From Crossaster papposus (Eukaryota; Echinodermata; Asteroidea; Velatida; Solasteridae): a stretch of DNA of 64,000 nt. The stretch lies in NCBI GenBank assembly GCA_037893245.1, contig JBAIAA010000546.1:248001-312000 (forward strand), read 5' to 3'. The notes under the pieces are model-generated. The model searched no databases. It worked only from the letters and a program-made list of their open reading frames with translations, and was not told the origin of the DNA. A program made the position numbers and the translations under genes. Shown piece after piece: positions 9,483 to 20,150 of this stretch. The first letter of the stretch is position 1, and the number at the start of each line of letters is the position of its first letter.

Positions 9483-10829
9483 CTGTATAAGAGAAAACAA
9501 GAAAAAGTGGATCATGAACATCTTTACCTAACAGCGACGTGTATTCCGTGCTTTAAAAGGGGCACTAATTAATTCCAGAATTACCCGAAACAAAATCATG
9601 TTTTGGATTGTTAACTTATCATATATTACATATCTGGTTGAAAGGAAACCAACCTAATGTTTTACCGTTCCTGAAAAAGACGGACAAAAACCCAACCGGT
9701 TGTTTTATTCAATGTACGATACACGTTGGTGTGTGTCCATAAATTACACAAAACACACTATAGACCGGCAATCCTGGACGGGGCATTGTCCGACCGTCTA
9801 CTCTTCCCTCTTTTGTTTGTACTCTAACGTTTTCGGATGATCGCTATAGGATTTGTACACGAGTTGAGATCGTGGACGTTGTGTCAATCGTGGACCCATT
9901 GTTTGCCTCCCAATTCTTTTGTCCGACGACCACAATTGCCGGTCGATACATGTATTCGCATTTTTGTATCACTGTGGAGACATGGCTTTGTTCTCGTGTA
10001 CAAAATGGTTAGAAAGTCGAGCACGTTTTTCAAAATGCTCCCATTTTAACCATAATTTTTTTCCGGGGTTGAAATTTCGACCCAATATACCCTATATTAT
10101 ACCCTAACCCAAACACTAACCCTAACCCACATCCTAATCCTAGTTTTTGAGTAATTTAATCAAAATCCAAAAATCTAATTCGTGAAATTCCCAATGGAGA
10201 CCTATTCATCTATAGAAATTTACCCTCCGGAGACGTTTTGTCTCCATTGTACACATTGTGTTCATGTCTCCAGAGGGTACGGTATTTCGCACCAAACGCG
10301 CCAATGCACACAATAATGTGTTTTTTTACACTTTCACAAAAGGCGGCCACTTTTACGGCTGGAATCACGACTACAGCCAAACAGCTCGAGCTCTAATTGG
10401 GTTCGCAAAAGTGGACCCCGGAACTTTGTCTACACAACAATAATACGAAAACGCCCAGTTTCAAAAGGATGGCTCTGTGGATGTTTATTCATGTATCCTA
10501 CTTTTAAATATGCTCCTTCCGATTAACATCATTTAATTAACATCATTATGTTGCTTCAAGGGCATAGTATTCCTTTAATGTTTGATGTAAATGTTTACGC
10601 CGTCTCCATCTATTATGCTTATGTAATGTGATACTAAATATTGGCTTAATAAGATCATAGCGGTTTTATGCGTAAACAAAGGCGTTTTAGAAATCATGGG
10701 GCAACTCACATTCCCGCCGGGGCTCCACAAATTCCCCTATGGGATGGGGACTGAGATTTACTAATGAACAGTTAGGACCATCTTTGTTCTCAAGGCTTTT
10801 GAACAGTCCACCCTTACTAATGAGGTGTT
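9483..10829. other. Upstream flank of module gene A, no gene recognised
   Basis: The first 260 bp match copy B up to the gypsy insertion point. No further exon could be assigned. At 10086-10140 is a degenerate CCCTAA-rich run (several CCCTAACC words), like a short interstitial telomeric repeat. At 10297-10345 a stretch resembles the centre of the element at 55940-57280 (about 56590-56638). Confidence 0.45.
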
Positions 10830-10885
10830 GGTGTTGGTCTGCGGCGCTGTGCTGTTACAACAGCACAGTGCCGCAGACCAACACC
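10830..10885. repeat. Near-perfect 56-bp palindrome
   Basis: Arms of 28 bp (GGTGTTGGTCTGCGGC... and ...GCCGCAGACCAACACC) with only two non-pairing positions and essentially no loop. It could extrude as a cruciform or form a hairpin RNA. The missing loop argues against a microRNA precursor. Confidence 0.9.
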
Positions 10886-10980
10886 TAGGAAGGTTGTGAC
10901 GCACAACGCCGACGTCAACAGAGTGTGTCAACGTTCCGGCATCCATTTCAAAAATAGATTTAAAGGACTTTAAAGATCAG

Positions 10981-11166
10981 TTATATTAAACAAATATTGA
11001 ATGGCTCTGAATTGTGGAATGGGAGGAATATTTTCATAAGGTAAAACCTGGATTTATTTTCTAATTCACTCGATTTTGCCTCGTGAAATGGAAAAGTCCA
11101 GATTTTACCTTGCAAAGGTATTCCTCCTATCCCACTCTTAGCCACTCAATATTTGTATAATAAAAC
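10981..11166. repeat. Foldback MITE-like inverted repeat
   Basis: The left arm (AAACAAATATTGAATGGCTC..GGAATGGGAGGAATA..AAGGTAAAA) pairs with the right arm (TTTTACCTT..GGTATTCCTCCTATCCCA..GCCACTCAATATTTGTA). Total about 185 bp, no coding sequence. Confidence 0.75.
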
Positions 11167-11646
11167 ACAGCGCAGCAGACTATTACTAATTGGCATACAT
11201 GTGCATGATTTTTGTTAACATTCTAATGCTCCATACCAGGGTCAAAGAGCAGATAGTTCACGTGGCATTATAGTGCTGCGGCATATTCCAACATATCAAA
11301 CCGATTGTGCATTTTGTGATAAAAGAACCAAAATAGACCCATGTAGATAATTGCATACCAAACATTTATCACTTGTATCATCCAGGACGGCCGCTACAGA
11401 ACATGAATAACATTTGGCAATGCTGAATAATATAACACTTCTAGAGCGCTATTTTATTTTTAACAGTGGTTAACAGTGTCGAACGCGGCAGACATAGTTA
11501 AGTAATAAGACCACGGGGACAGCTTTGTTTCGATTAAGAGATCTAAGAATATCCTCTTTGACCTTAAGGGGAGCAGTCTCCGTACTGTGGTATCTTTTGT
11601 AAGCTGACTGAAACTGCTTACCGAGACTGTTGCTGTCCATTTGGTC

Positions 11647-13252
11647 ACCGTTTTCACGAAGAGGCGAATTTAATGAAAAATCGTCTCTTTTTCGAATTTT
11701 TATTTGTAGGGTTGAAAACGATTAAAAATATTGCAAAATCTACAACCTGGTGAACTTATACTATCAAAAAAATGATTAAAATTCTAATTAACCTAATTAT
11801 CGAATGGGCGAATCCATTCTCAAGTGCCGTTTTGCGTTTTCACGAAGAGGCGAATTGGGCGAATTTAGGATCAAGTGCCATTTTTCGTTTTCACGAAGAG
11901 GCGAATTAACATGAAAATCTGTTTATAAATCGATACATATGGACTTTACTCAATTCTGCTTTGTACTTGATTGCATCTTATAATTTTGAAATTAAATGCT
12001 TGGCAAACAAAATATTATTCACTGTTGAGGTCTTGTGTTAAACAATGTAAATGTATTAAAACCGTTTAAAACAGGAAGTTTTGTGTGCAATAACAACAAA
12101 CAAAATGTTATAAAATGCGGGATGAGTCCATGAAATACCGGTAGTAATGACACCAAAACGATGACAGACAAAACGATAAGGTGTTTGCAAAATCGTAGTA
12201 CATTCTCTAGTTTAGCTAGTGTGTATAACTTATAAATTTTTGGTTTTTGGCACCTGGATTAGTTTCACAAAGTCAAACAATGCCCCACCTTATAACAAAT
12301 ATCGAAGAGTTACCCATTAAAAGACAGACTTTCTAGCATAGTGGATCAATAACAATTAACTTTACGGTTTTCACAAAGGGGCAAAAAATGCGTTTCCACG
12401 AAGGGGCAAATTTATCCTCATGTGCCGTTTTGCGTTTTGACAAAGAGGCGAATTGGGCGAATTTATTCTTATGTGTCGTTTAGCGTTTTCACAAAGAGGC
12501 GAATTCGGGGCGCAGTGGGGCGAATTCAGCGCGTACTGGCTCAGAGCGTTTTCGATTTCACGAAGAGGCAAACTTCACAGCCACAGGGCGAATTTCCTAA
12601 TTTGTCGTTTTTTTCGTATTCACGAACAGGCAATTTTCTTAATTGATTAATTATGCAAAACTAGTCACCTATTTTCTTAAGTTTACTACATTTAAAGGGA
12701 ACGTATACGTTTGGTAATTACTCTAAAAATTAATGGCAATAAAAACTTACTTGGTAAGAAGTATAGCAGCTTTAGATAGGATAATGCATTTGAGAAACTG
12801 TTCACTTCGAAGTACTGCGGTTTTGGAAAAAGATATTACTTTTTATTCCCAAAAAATTGAATCTGAGAAGCGTTACTGCAGTGACGTTTCTCAGATTGTG
12901 TATTCCAATGCAGATTATTCTTCCTGCGTGGACATAATCGCTCCAGATTTTCGGCAATATCTCAAAATCGCTACCACCTTTTGAAATGAAATTTGTACAG
13001 GTTAGTTGTATGGTATATATCTATAACTATATAGGATTGACACAAACAGTGGGTTCCAATTACCAAACGTATACGATCCCTTTAAGAAGATTATAATCTC
13101 TACTTTCCTCTTATACTCTAATCTTACATATTGAAGATATATTTAAGGTTCAAATTGTTAAATGGAAAAATTACCAACGTTACACGCAATTTTCTCGAAT
13201 GTTTGTTTAGACCGTGCAAGACAGAATTTGCCTCTTCGTGAAAACGGTGACG
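11647..13252. mobile_element. 1.6-kb DNA transposon with 8-bp TSD (hAT- or P-like), non-autonomous
   Basis: Flanked by ATTTGGTC (11639-11646 and 13253-13260), a perfect 8-bp TSD inside a LINE. Termini are inverted copies of ACCGTTTTCACGAAGAGGCG. The same word, in variants, recurs about eight times inside (near 11840, 11890, 12365, 12391, 12430, 12485, 12545 and 12610), mostly next to GGGCGAATT. No transposase frame. The 8-bp TSD suggests hAT or P, an inference. Confidence 0.8.
12696..13081. mobile_element. TTAA-flanked MITE nested in the 8-bp-TSD element
   Basis: TTAA at 12692-12695 and 13082-13085. Inverted ends AGGGAACGTATACGTTTGG / CCAAACGTATACGATCCCTT. The left part (TTTGGTAATTACTC, then AAACTTACTTGGTAA) resembles a MITE family I recall from sea stars and other echinoderms. 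A stretch near 12856-12893 forms an internal inverted repeat (TCTGAGAAGCG / CGTTTCTCAGA). Confidence 0.75.
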
Positions 13253-13405
13253 ATTTGGTCTATATCTTGGTATGTTGACGCCTTCTCAAAAACCTTTGCC
13301 AAAAGTGGGATGTTCGCAACAGGACGATAACTCTTAAAGTTGTTATGATCAGCGTTATGATGGACTGTTTGAGATTAACCCTTTCAATACCACCCACTCA
13401 TTTAA

Positions 13406-14058
13406 CCCTCGGCTGCACCAACTAACATTTTTTTAAGGGATGCACAACGGGGATCCATCGGTAGGCATTTTATGTTGGGGGGTAAATAACTGTGTTGGGG
13501 GTGCCCAAATCTTGTTCTAATGGTTTAAACAGATGGATATAAGGACCCTGGACACACATATCAAAGATTTAAACATTCTGGCTATTTTATGTATTTTTTT
13601 AAGGACATCCATTGCAAGCATGTAAACATTGAAATCAGTATTGCGCAATACAGACATGAAACAGCAATAGGATACACACTGTACAAATAACAACGACCAA
13701 CAGCTCTAACTACCCCCCAGGGGATGTCTGGGTCACGATTGATAACAGCTGTGTTTGTTATCTACCCCAAGGCCGCTCAAAGAGATGTCAGAGACTTTTT
13801 TTGACAGCGGCTATACACAATGGGATCAGATTTCGATTTGTTTGCACAACTCTATGGCTTTTGGCCAAAACCATTATTTTGAAGGGATGTTTCACCCCCT
13901 GAATGACCTCCTGGGTTAGAATTTTTTTCCCAGTCCATTCAGCAGGGTCTAGGGATAGATGAAAAAAAAGGACAGCTCCATTGACTGAAGAAAAAAAAAA
14001 ATATAAACAAACACATAGTTTTTGTCCACCCTTTGGAGGCACGTTGCTGGACTGAGGG
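13406..14058. mobile_element. piggyBac-like MITE (TTAA, CCCTC termini)
   Basis: TTAA at 13402-13405 and 14059-14062. Inverted ends CCCTCGGCTGCACCAAC / GTTGCTGGACTGAGGG. Ends beginning CCCT after TTAA are typical of piggyBac. The interior has no transposase-like sequence. A 99-codon minus-strand frame (13788-14087) crosses the right end and is taken as chance. Confidence 0.6.
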
Positions 14059-14062
14059 TTAA

Positions 14063-14770
14063 GAGAGTATCCTTGTTTCCACAGCAATTAGGAGCTCAGC
14101 GTGACTCCAGCCCCAGTGTTTTTTTTGAGCAATTTCATTGAAGTGCGCACTCAACACACTTTCTGTTTACGTGTCAATGTACATACACTGGGTCAGATAT
14201 TTGTATTTTTTGTTTTATTGCAAAAATGAGTGTACAAGGACAACAAATAGTGTGCATCTATTTATTTTGTAAGTGTAAAAGCACAATAAAGAAATAATTA
14301 GAGAAGTATTTACACTCGGGGAAAGTAATACAAACAGGTGATATTTCAAAACATGTGACAAATACAAGCAAATACAGTACATGTTTTAGATTTGTTTCCA
14401 TGTCAAAAAACAATAACTTGAAATAGATTTAAGTTTAATGTCTTTGTTATCTTCTTAAAAATGAACAATTTACTTGTATTCGGTGCATACATGCATCACA
14501 AGCCATGATAAAAACGTTTATCTTGGAAACGAACCATTTACTTGTACATGTATTCACTGTACATACATCATAAATAATGCTACCTACCCCCTACCCCCCC
14601 CCCCCCCCCCCCCCCCATTCAATGTTGGTTTGGAGTGTAATCTGCTGCACGTCCGACCTCATTTTCTCAACATTGAAGGGGGGGGGGAGGCAATTATTAC
14701 ATACATGTATTTACAATCAATTGGTGTGGTAATTCTCAAAGCAAGGAACTATGCACATAGGCTTCATACA
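14063..14770. other. Low-complexity flank, no gene seen
   Basis: AT-rich sequence with a run of about 25-30 C at 14588-14617 and an eight-to-nine-G run near 14680. No coding or RNA feature supported. Confidence 0.4.
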
Positions 14771-15330
14771 TTGCTTACATAATAATCACAGTTCGTTTTC
14801 GCCGGCCTAATTTGCGGTTACTTGCAAACAATGCAGTCGCGTTTCTTTCCATTGCGGTTTTTGCCAAATCAATAGGAATATGGTATCTCAACCGACTTGT
14901 TGCATTACTTTCCCAACCAAATAGCAAGCCTTGTACAATCCCTATGCGAAAATCAAGGTTACTGATATTTTTGCTCCCTGCTGTGCTGTTAAATATTACT
15001 CTGCTATTGACAATACATATATTGAGAATATGGTAAGAAAACTCGTTCCCACCATTTCAAGCTTCTGTGGGTATGATTGTAGTACATACAAAATTGGTCT
15101 GCTAAATCTGTGCCGCCCATATTTAAATTGTAAGATAAAATACATTCGGGCTTCATAACTTCACGAAATTCTTTTGTTACAACAAAGTGCTTTTATTACA
15201 ACAATTTCTGTTGGACACATCACTGGCGCCTACATTAGTTAGAAGTGTTACAGATTTGTTGTCTTGCCAAACCATGCACAATTTCCCACCTTTCACCAAA
15301 AAGATTGGGTTGTTACCTTTCTTCATTTTA
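14771..15330 (-). pseudogene. piggyBac transposase remnant (C-terminal half)
   Basis: Minus-strand pieces in shifting frames match the piggyBac (DDE_Tnp_1_7) C-terminal half: GKLCMVWQDNKSVTLLT (about 15250-15300), then NLNMGGTDLADQF followed by RSLKWWERVFLPY (about 15030-15130), then a C-terminal zinc-finger-like KKRDCIVCK...TNCDYY (about 14780-14860). At least two frameshifts and internal stops, so it is inactive. Termini were not found. GGTDxADQ and KWW are hallmarks of the family. The N-terminal half is unrecognisable upstream. Confidence 0.75.
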
Positions 15331-16322
15331 GAAATGGAAGTACCCAACAGACTAACGCTATGTATTTCGAGATTTCCAAGGGGCAAATGAGAACAAAAGA
15401 AGGGAAGTAAAGTAAAACAATAGAGGTACTGCACAACCAATAGCGTGCCAAGTGTGGGTTTGCGTTGCGATGTGTGCGCGCCGCAGTCCACAAAGAAAAT
15501 GAGATGCGACCTAACGTTGGTGACGCATACCCCGGCCCATCACTTTGCAACTCAATGGGTGACATTGGATTTGAAGTACAGTATGTCAAAGAGTGGTACT
15601 TCCACCGGGTGACAGTGTTAAAATCACAACAACAAAATATGATGTGTCCGAAAATAGTGCAGTGTTATCTCATTTTAACCGGCATTTATACCCAGCACGA
15701 TATATTCTTAGTCCCCCTCGGTACCTATATGTGACCCAGCACGAGTAAATGAGACACTTTGAGGCAAAAATGAAAATTGAGATTTTGATTTCATCATTTA
15801 AAGCTGGGACAAAATTCCTGGAAAAATGCAACATTCTGCAAGCACAGTGCCCGCCACAAAGAAGGGGGGGGGTTACCCCCGTCTTATAACTTGCCTTATG
15901 TACTGCTCACCTAGGCAACAACGCACTAAAGTAACGTTTACACAATTTGGCCACGCGCGCACACGCAATTGTACACGAATTTGGAATGTTCGCAAGCACA
16001 ATTATCGCCACAAATAAGAGGGAGAGGGAGGGAGAGGGAGGGGGAGGGGGGGGGTTCCTCCGTCTCATATTTTGCTTTTATATACCGGCGTTCGTGGGTT
16101 GAACATCCTAGTCAAAGTTCCTACCGACTTGCACTCAAATCAGACTCTCAGTCAATAGTTATAGTTATTAACTGGAGCTAATGTGCTATGTGCTTCACAA
16201 AGCGGATATCAGCCTACATCATAGCCGAATCATAATATTCATCATCATGAAGCAAATGTTATTATTACATTTACGAAATTCAATTTATAGGTATGTACTC
16301 CAGTTCGTAGTTTTGCATCCAG
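15331..16322. other. Non-coding stretch downstream of the PAN gene
   Basis: No gene recognised. It holds a block near 15440-15510 that resembles 35041-35105 (CAGTCCACAAAGAAAATGAGATGCGA), a purine-rich GA tract at 16016-16052, and scattered AT-rich sequence. Confidence 0.4.
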
Positions 16323-16328
16323 TTTATT
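16323..16328 (-). terminator. Poly(A) signal of the PAN gene
   Basis: AATAAA on the minus strand, about 80 bp after the TAA stop at 16405-16407. Confidence 0.6.
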
Positions 16329-16404
16329 GCCGAATTAGTTACAATCTGGCCAATAGCCAAGGCATGTCTATATTGCAGCTAGAACTCTAGGGGGTCGGGT
16401 TGGC

Positions 16405-16844
16405 TTAACGTTTCTTTCCGCGCTTTCCGCCTCTGCGACCCGATACGAAGCCCGTCTTGATCAATATAGTCCCTGCCTAAACCCATGGGTTTTCTCCAGA
16501 ATATTCTTCTGGTGTTCATTTCTTACCTTTTCCGGCCCATAGTAGTAGGCACCAGTCCATTCTCTAATAGCCAGCGGTAAACGCGTGGCCGAAGCCCCGT
16601 TCAGCTCGCACCGACTCCCGTACCAGTAGTTGAACGAGAAGCAGCGGTCGTCCAACAGGCACTTCATGCTACAATGCCTCTCCTCGGCCCCCGTAAGGTT
16701 ACGGTACCCTTCCCCGAGCAAGACCCTGTTCCTGGTGCCGTAGAAAAACTGTTGCGCGCTTCGAGACCCGTCTTGCTGGGACGCGGTAGCCCGGCGCGCC
16801 ATACAAAAAGCTATACATATCGTCAGAAGAGGAAAAACAGACAT
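16405..16844 (-). CDS. Small secreted PAN/Apple-domain protein, two exons
   Basis: Start at 16844: the ATG begins a clear signal peptide (MSVFPLLTICIAFCMARRAT) and lies about 60 bp after a TATA box. Exon 1 (16844-16527) encodes 106 residues with one PAN/Apple-like domain (about residues 38-100). It has the cysteine pattern HCSMKCLLDDRCFSFNYW...RCELNG and a YYYGPE end. A donor AAAAG|GTAAGA follows. A 50-bp intron (16526-16477) ends TTTAG, and exon 2 (16476-16405) adds 23 residues ending GRRGGKRGKKR, then TAA. Both exons are phase 0. PAN domains bind proteins or carbohydrates outside the cell. The ligand here is unknown. If the intron is not removed, the frame runs on 21 codons to 16461. A basic tail of this type could bind anionic surfaces. 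Family assignment is from the cysteine pattern. Confidence 0.7.
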
Positions 16845-16904
16845 CCTCGACGTTAGCCTAAGTCTTGCTAGCACAAAGTGGAAATTTGTCGTGTAAACTG
16901 TTTC

Positions 16905-16913
16905 CTTTATAAA
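16905..16913 (-). promoter_or_regulatory. TATA box of the PAN gene
   Basis: TTTATAAAGG on the minus strand, about 62 bp upstream of the chosen ATG. The surrounding 250 bp (16843-17090) is duplicated at 18812-19078, where the box reads TATATAAAGG. Confidence 0.6.
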
Positions 16914-17089
16914 AACGCTTGTCAATTTCTTATGTATGCGAACGGTTGGTTTCGTAGGTACTTGTAGGTATAGACCTGATGCCGACATAGTTTAACGATA
17001 TTGACCGTAAGCGCTTGATGCTTTTGCTGTTACGATTAGTGCTACCTTGAACGCGTGTCTGTGTTGCTATGACAACCGCGTGAATGCTT

Positions 17090-17740
17090 GATAGGCAAAA
17101 ACAAAAAGGAATTTGTCTCTGGTCGGACCAAAGTTTCAGAATCGATGCGACGCAACGATAAGTACAATATAAAAAAATAAAAATATATACAATAAATGAT
17201 TGTACAGACAAGGTGAGTGCATTTACTTGTATGTGTGTGTCATATACATTATACTTACAATCACATTTCTGTTGCTTTTGTTGTTGCAATATGGAAATAT
17301 ATGTTGACTTGAATTTAATATACCTTGGTGTTCTCCATTATTTGCCTTTGTGCCATTCCCCATTTCTTGTTCACCTAATTTGCCGTTTGGCCACAGTTGC
17401 TCACACGCACACACGCGTGTGCATAGTTTGACCGTGATCAGCTGAAAACAACCTCGTCCCATTGTCTAACTATCATAAACTGCGTCCTGATTTATCGCAC
17501 TGGAACGAGGTTGATAAGACCTTTCGGGACGTTTCCAAACCCCGGCTTCGTCTTCTTTCAAGCTTCATTCGTGTAGTTTGGCAATGGTAATGGACGCGGA
17601 GACAAAGCCTAAGCTGGAGTTTGAAAAACGGCCTGTGTTGGTTAGAACTTTTTGCCATTTGACCTATTTTGATGTAGTTCAACAGTGTCCTAGCATGTTG
17701 TCATTGGTTGTAGCAACCGATAATTTTTGTATTTTTGTTT
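17090..17740. other. Upstream flank of the PAN gene
   Basis: No gene recognised. ORFs here are short and lack support. A GT/AC-rich patch (CACACGCACACACGCG) lies at 17402-17417. Confidence 0.4.
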
Positions 17741-17944
17741 AAAGGTAGTATACACCATTGCAGATATCGAAAATATTTACTACCGAATTATTAAGAAATA
17801 TCTTACTCATTTGAAAGTAAATAACGATTGTAGGCATCCAGCAAAATGCGCCAGATACCCTGTAATTATTCTGGAAAATATAATATTATAAGGAAAAACT
17901 GCTCGACGCCGGTAGAAAACAAACGCTGTTTTTCGTGCTTTTCT
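17741..17944 (+). mobile_element. Truncated MITE, same family as 62681-62997
   Basis: AAAGGTAGTATACACCATTG and the next 180 bp match, in inverse orientation, the right part of 62681-62997 (shared CGACGCCGGT, AAACAAACGCTGTTTTTCG and TTTTCTCGGCA). It stops where the adjacent minisatellite begins. Confidence 0.75.
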
Positions 17945-18190
17945 CGGCACAAAACAGCAATTCGTGGGAACGAAATACACATTCGTGGGCACATAGTATT
18001 ATTTCGTGGGAAGGAATAAGTAATTTGTGGGAACGAAATAGTAATTCATGAGAATGAAATACTAATTCGATTCGTGGGAACGAATTAGTATTACGTGGAA
18101 ACAAATTAACAACATTAACAATTCGTAGGAACAAATTAGTATTTCGTGGGAACGAATTAGTAAATCGTGGGAACGAAATAGCAATGGACA
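17945..18190. repeat. Minisatellite of about 20-bp ATTCGTGGGAACGAAATAGT units
   Basis: About ten degenerate units alternate between GAAATA and GAATTAGTA forms. The 103-codon minus-strand frame here (repeated SFPRNTN / FRSHELL) is a by-product of the repeat. Confidence 0.8.
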
Positions 18191-18811
18191 AAAACAAATA
18201 ACCACAATGTCTCTTCCCGGGCTTTATACTCTAACCTAATAAATTTCACATACGCCAAAGGCCATCGAGGCTATTTCTAGACATGTCAATTATCACTTCA
18301 TTCATTCCATATCCATCAAGGGAAATTGCCTCCTTTTCTCAATTGTCAGTTTCTACTGAAAGGAAACATATTAAATATCTGTGATATTCCCGCAGAGTGG
18401 GCGATTAATCACGAAAACTCACGATTTACATAATGCACTCATTATTGTTGCTATCAGAGCATTTTGTGGCCCATAAACTTGAGGGTCTGTAAATACAAAA
18501 TAAAATCAAGGGTGGATAGGACTGCGAGATCGTATTGATGTGAAATTCAGATAAAATTAGGCTCTGCATTTCTCTATTTGGCTTTGGAGCGCAAGCCTCA
18601 TTTTTGCAAAATTGGATGGGCTTTGGGGCTTCTTAAAGCGAAGACCATCTTCAGGTGGAATTTTCTTCCAAAAGTCGGTTGTTAAACCCCACACCTTCCC
18701 TAAAAGAATAAAATAAGGGAATACAGTTTTTGTCGCTCTACAATATGTTATTTTATTTATTGATAGCGGACGGGTGTTTCCTCGAGCTCTGCCCTAAACT
18801 GTTTATAGAAC
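18191..18811. other. Non-coding stretch, nothing recognised
   Basis: AT-rich sequence, no supported gene, RNA or transposon end. Confidence 0.4.
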
Positions 18812-19078
18812 AGACATCATCGACGTTAACCTTAGTCTTACTAGCACAAAGTGGAAATTGGTGTGTAAACTTTGTGTTTTTCCTTTATATAAACGCTTAT
18901 CAATTGCTTATGTATGCGAATGGTTGGTTTCGTAGGTACATAGACCTGATGCCGACATAGTGTGTGATACTTATTAATAACGATATCGACCATGATCGCT
19001 TAATGCCTTTTTTATTACGATCAGTGTTGCCTTGAACGCTTGTCTGTGATGCCACGACAGCCTCGTCGATGCTTATTA
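18812..19078 (-). pseudogene. Duplicated promoter and start of the PAN gene (truncated copy)
   Basis: Matches 16843-17090: the shared upstream block (CTAGCACAAAGTGGAAAT, GGTTGGTTTCGTAGGTAC, AGACCTGATGCCGACATAG), the TATA box and the start ATGTCTGTT. After three codons similarity ends and TAA follows, so the coding part is lost. Either a partial duplication, or a gene whose body was replaced. Confidence 0.75.
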
Positions 19079-19262
19079 CCTTAAAGTAGGGTGTCCTTGC
19101 TAATATAATGGGAATATAATGCCCTCTAACGATTATATTTTCTTGTTTGCATTGGCAGGCATTTCTATAGTTTTAATACATGTTTTTGTATCAGTGCTCA
19201 AATTGCGTACTCCAGTTGCGAAAGATTATAAATACTCATATATGCTAATCTAGGTCATTGAC

Positions 19263-20150
19263 AGGTTTTCACTTTCACTTCACTTCACTTCACTTCACTT
19301 TATTTTCCACATGAACAATTGAGACAACCAGAGGGTTTGTATACATAATATGTGGATGGGGATCCCTAAAAAGCAAAGCTTGTCGAGTAGAGATCCCCAG
19401 TTACAATTATACAAGAAAGACAGACACACGAAACAACACATACATATGGGAATGACATAATTAAGAAAACAGTAGCCTATCCTGTAGCTGTAACCCCGTG
19501 AAATAAAAAACACTTAATTACTTTGCAAATAATTATTCAATAGCATATCTTTGTATTTACGCTTAAAAAGCGAGAGACTAGATATATTTTTCAAGGAAAG
19601 GTTGATCGAGCTCCACAGCTTGGGACCCTCATGCTTCACAGTTGCTTTAGAGATTGTAGTGCGAGCATAAGACCGGTGACATTCATGACACTGTCTTGTA
19701 AAATAAGGGTGGATGTCATAATGTTTTGGAAACATAGAACACACGGATTAGTGTTAAGTTGATGCATAAAGGAGCCCAGCTGGAGAGAGTAAATATCGTT
19801 AACCTTTAAAATATTGCAATTATAAAAAAGTGGATTGCTATGTTCATAAAAGTTAGCATTGTTAATAATACGCACAGCTTTTTCCTGTAATTTGATAATT
19901 ATATTAATATGACCAGTACCACTATTGCCCCAAGCAAGTATAACATTATGTTATATAAGGTAGAACAAGGGTATTATACAACATCATTAAAACATCCTGG
20001 GGGAAAGTACATTAATACCTATGTTTCTGGAAATAACAGTAGAAATGTGGTTAATGTGTTTGCTCCAAGAACGACCGTCATCAATATACAAGCCCAATTT
20101 GTTGTATTATCAATACGAATTGAAGAAAGCTGACAATATTCCCTATTGCT
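19263..20150 (-). mobile_element. LINE 3' fragment with GTGAA-type tail
   Basis: Minus-strand ORF2 C-terminus: ILAWGNSGTGHI, LQEKAVRIINNANFYEHSNP, then YFTRQCHECH and SLSLFKRKYKDMLLNNY. These are typical of Jockey/CR1-group ends. It terminates at a short microsatellite (CACTT repeats at 19274-19300). Frames shift at least once and the catalytic region is missing. Confidence 0.85.

Larger units (their letters stand above)
1..9770. repeat. Segmental duplication, copy A
   Basis: Matches about 30305-42745 in the same order and orientation: LINE (1-1300 with 30305-31620), the stretch around 3270-3490 (with 31738-31930), 3530-3630 (with 34860-34955), LINE fragment 5172-6010 (with 35358-36290), module gene 6931-9482 (with 36498-37923), and flank to about 9740 (with 38168 and, past the gypsy insertion, 42695-42740). 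Differences are mainly insertions of mobile elements in one copy, two extra exon modules in A, and point divergence. The left edge lies outside the window. Confidence 0.85.
11460..13360 (-). mobile_element. LINE RT fragment split by a DNA transposon
   Basis: 13250-13360 encodes KSYRPVANIPLLAKVFEKA and 11460-11640 encodes the next RT segment (AYKRYHSTETA, then a shifted SAAFDTVNH). These are contiguous in Jockey/CR1-group reverse transcriptases. The element at 11647-13252 separates them. Remaining RT motifs are absent, and the fragment is dead. Confidence 0.8.

Noticed and set aside
10830-10885. microRNA precursor
   Set aside because: Hairpin has almost no loop and is a simple DNA palindrome. 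No flanking pri-miRNA-like structure seen.
13788-14087. 99-codon minus-strand frame
   Set aside because: Runs across the right terminus and TTAA of a MITE and is low in complexity. No domain.
17886-18197. 103-codon frame with repeated SFPRNTN
   Set aside because: Product of the ATTCGTGGGAACGAAAT minisatellite.
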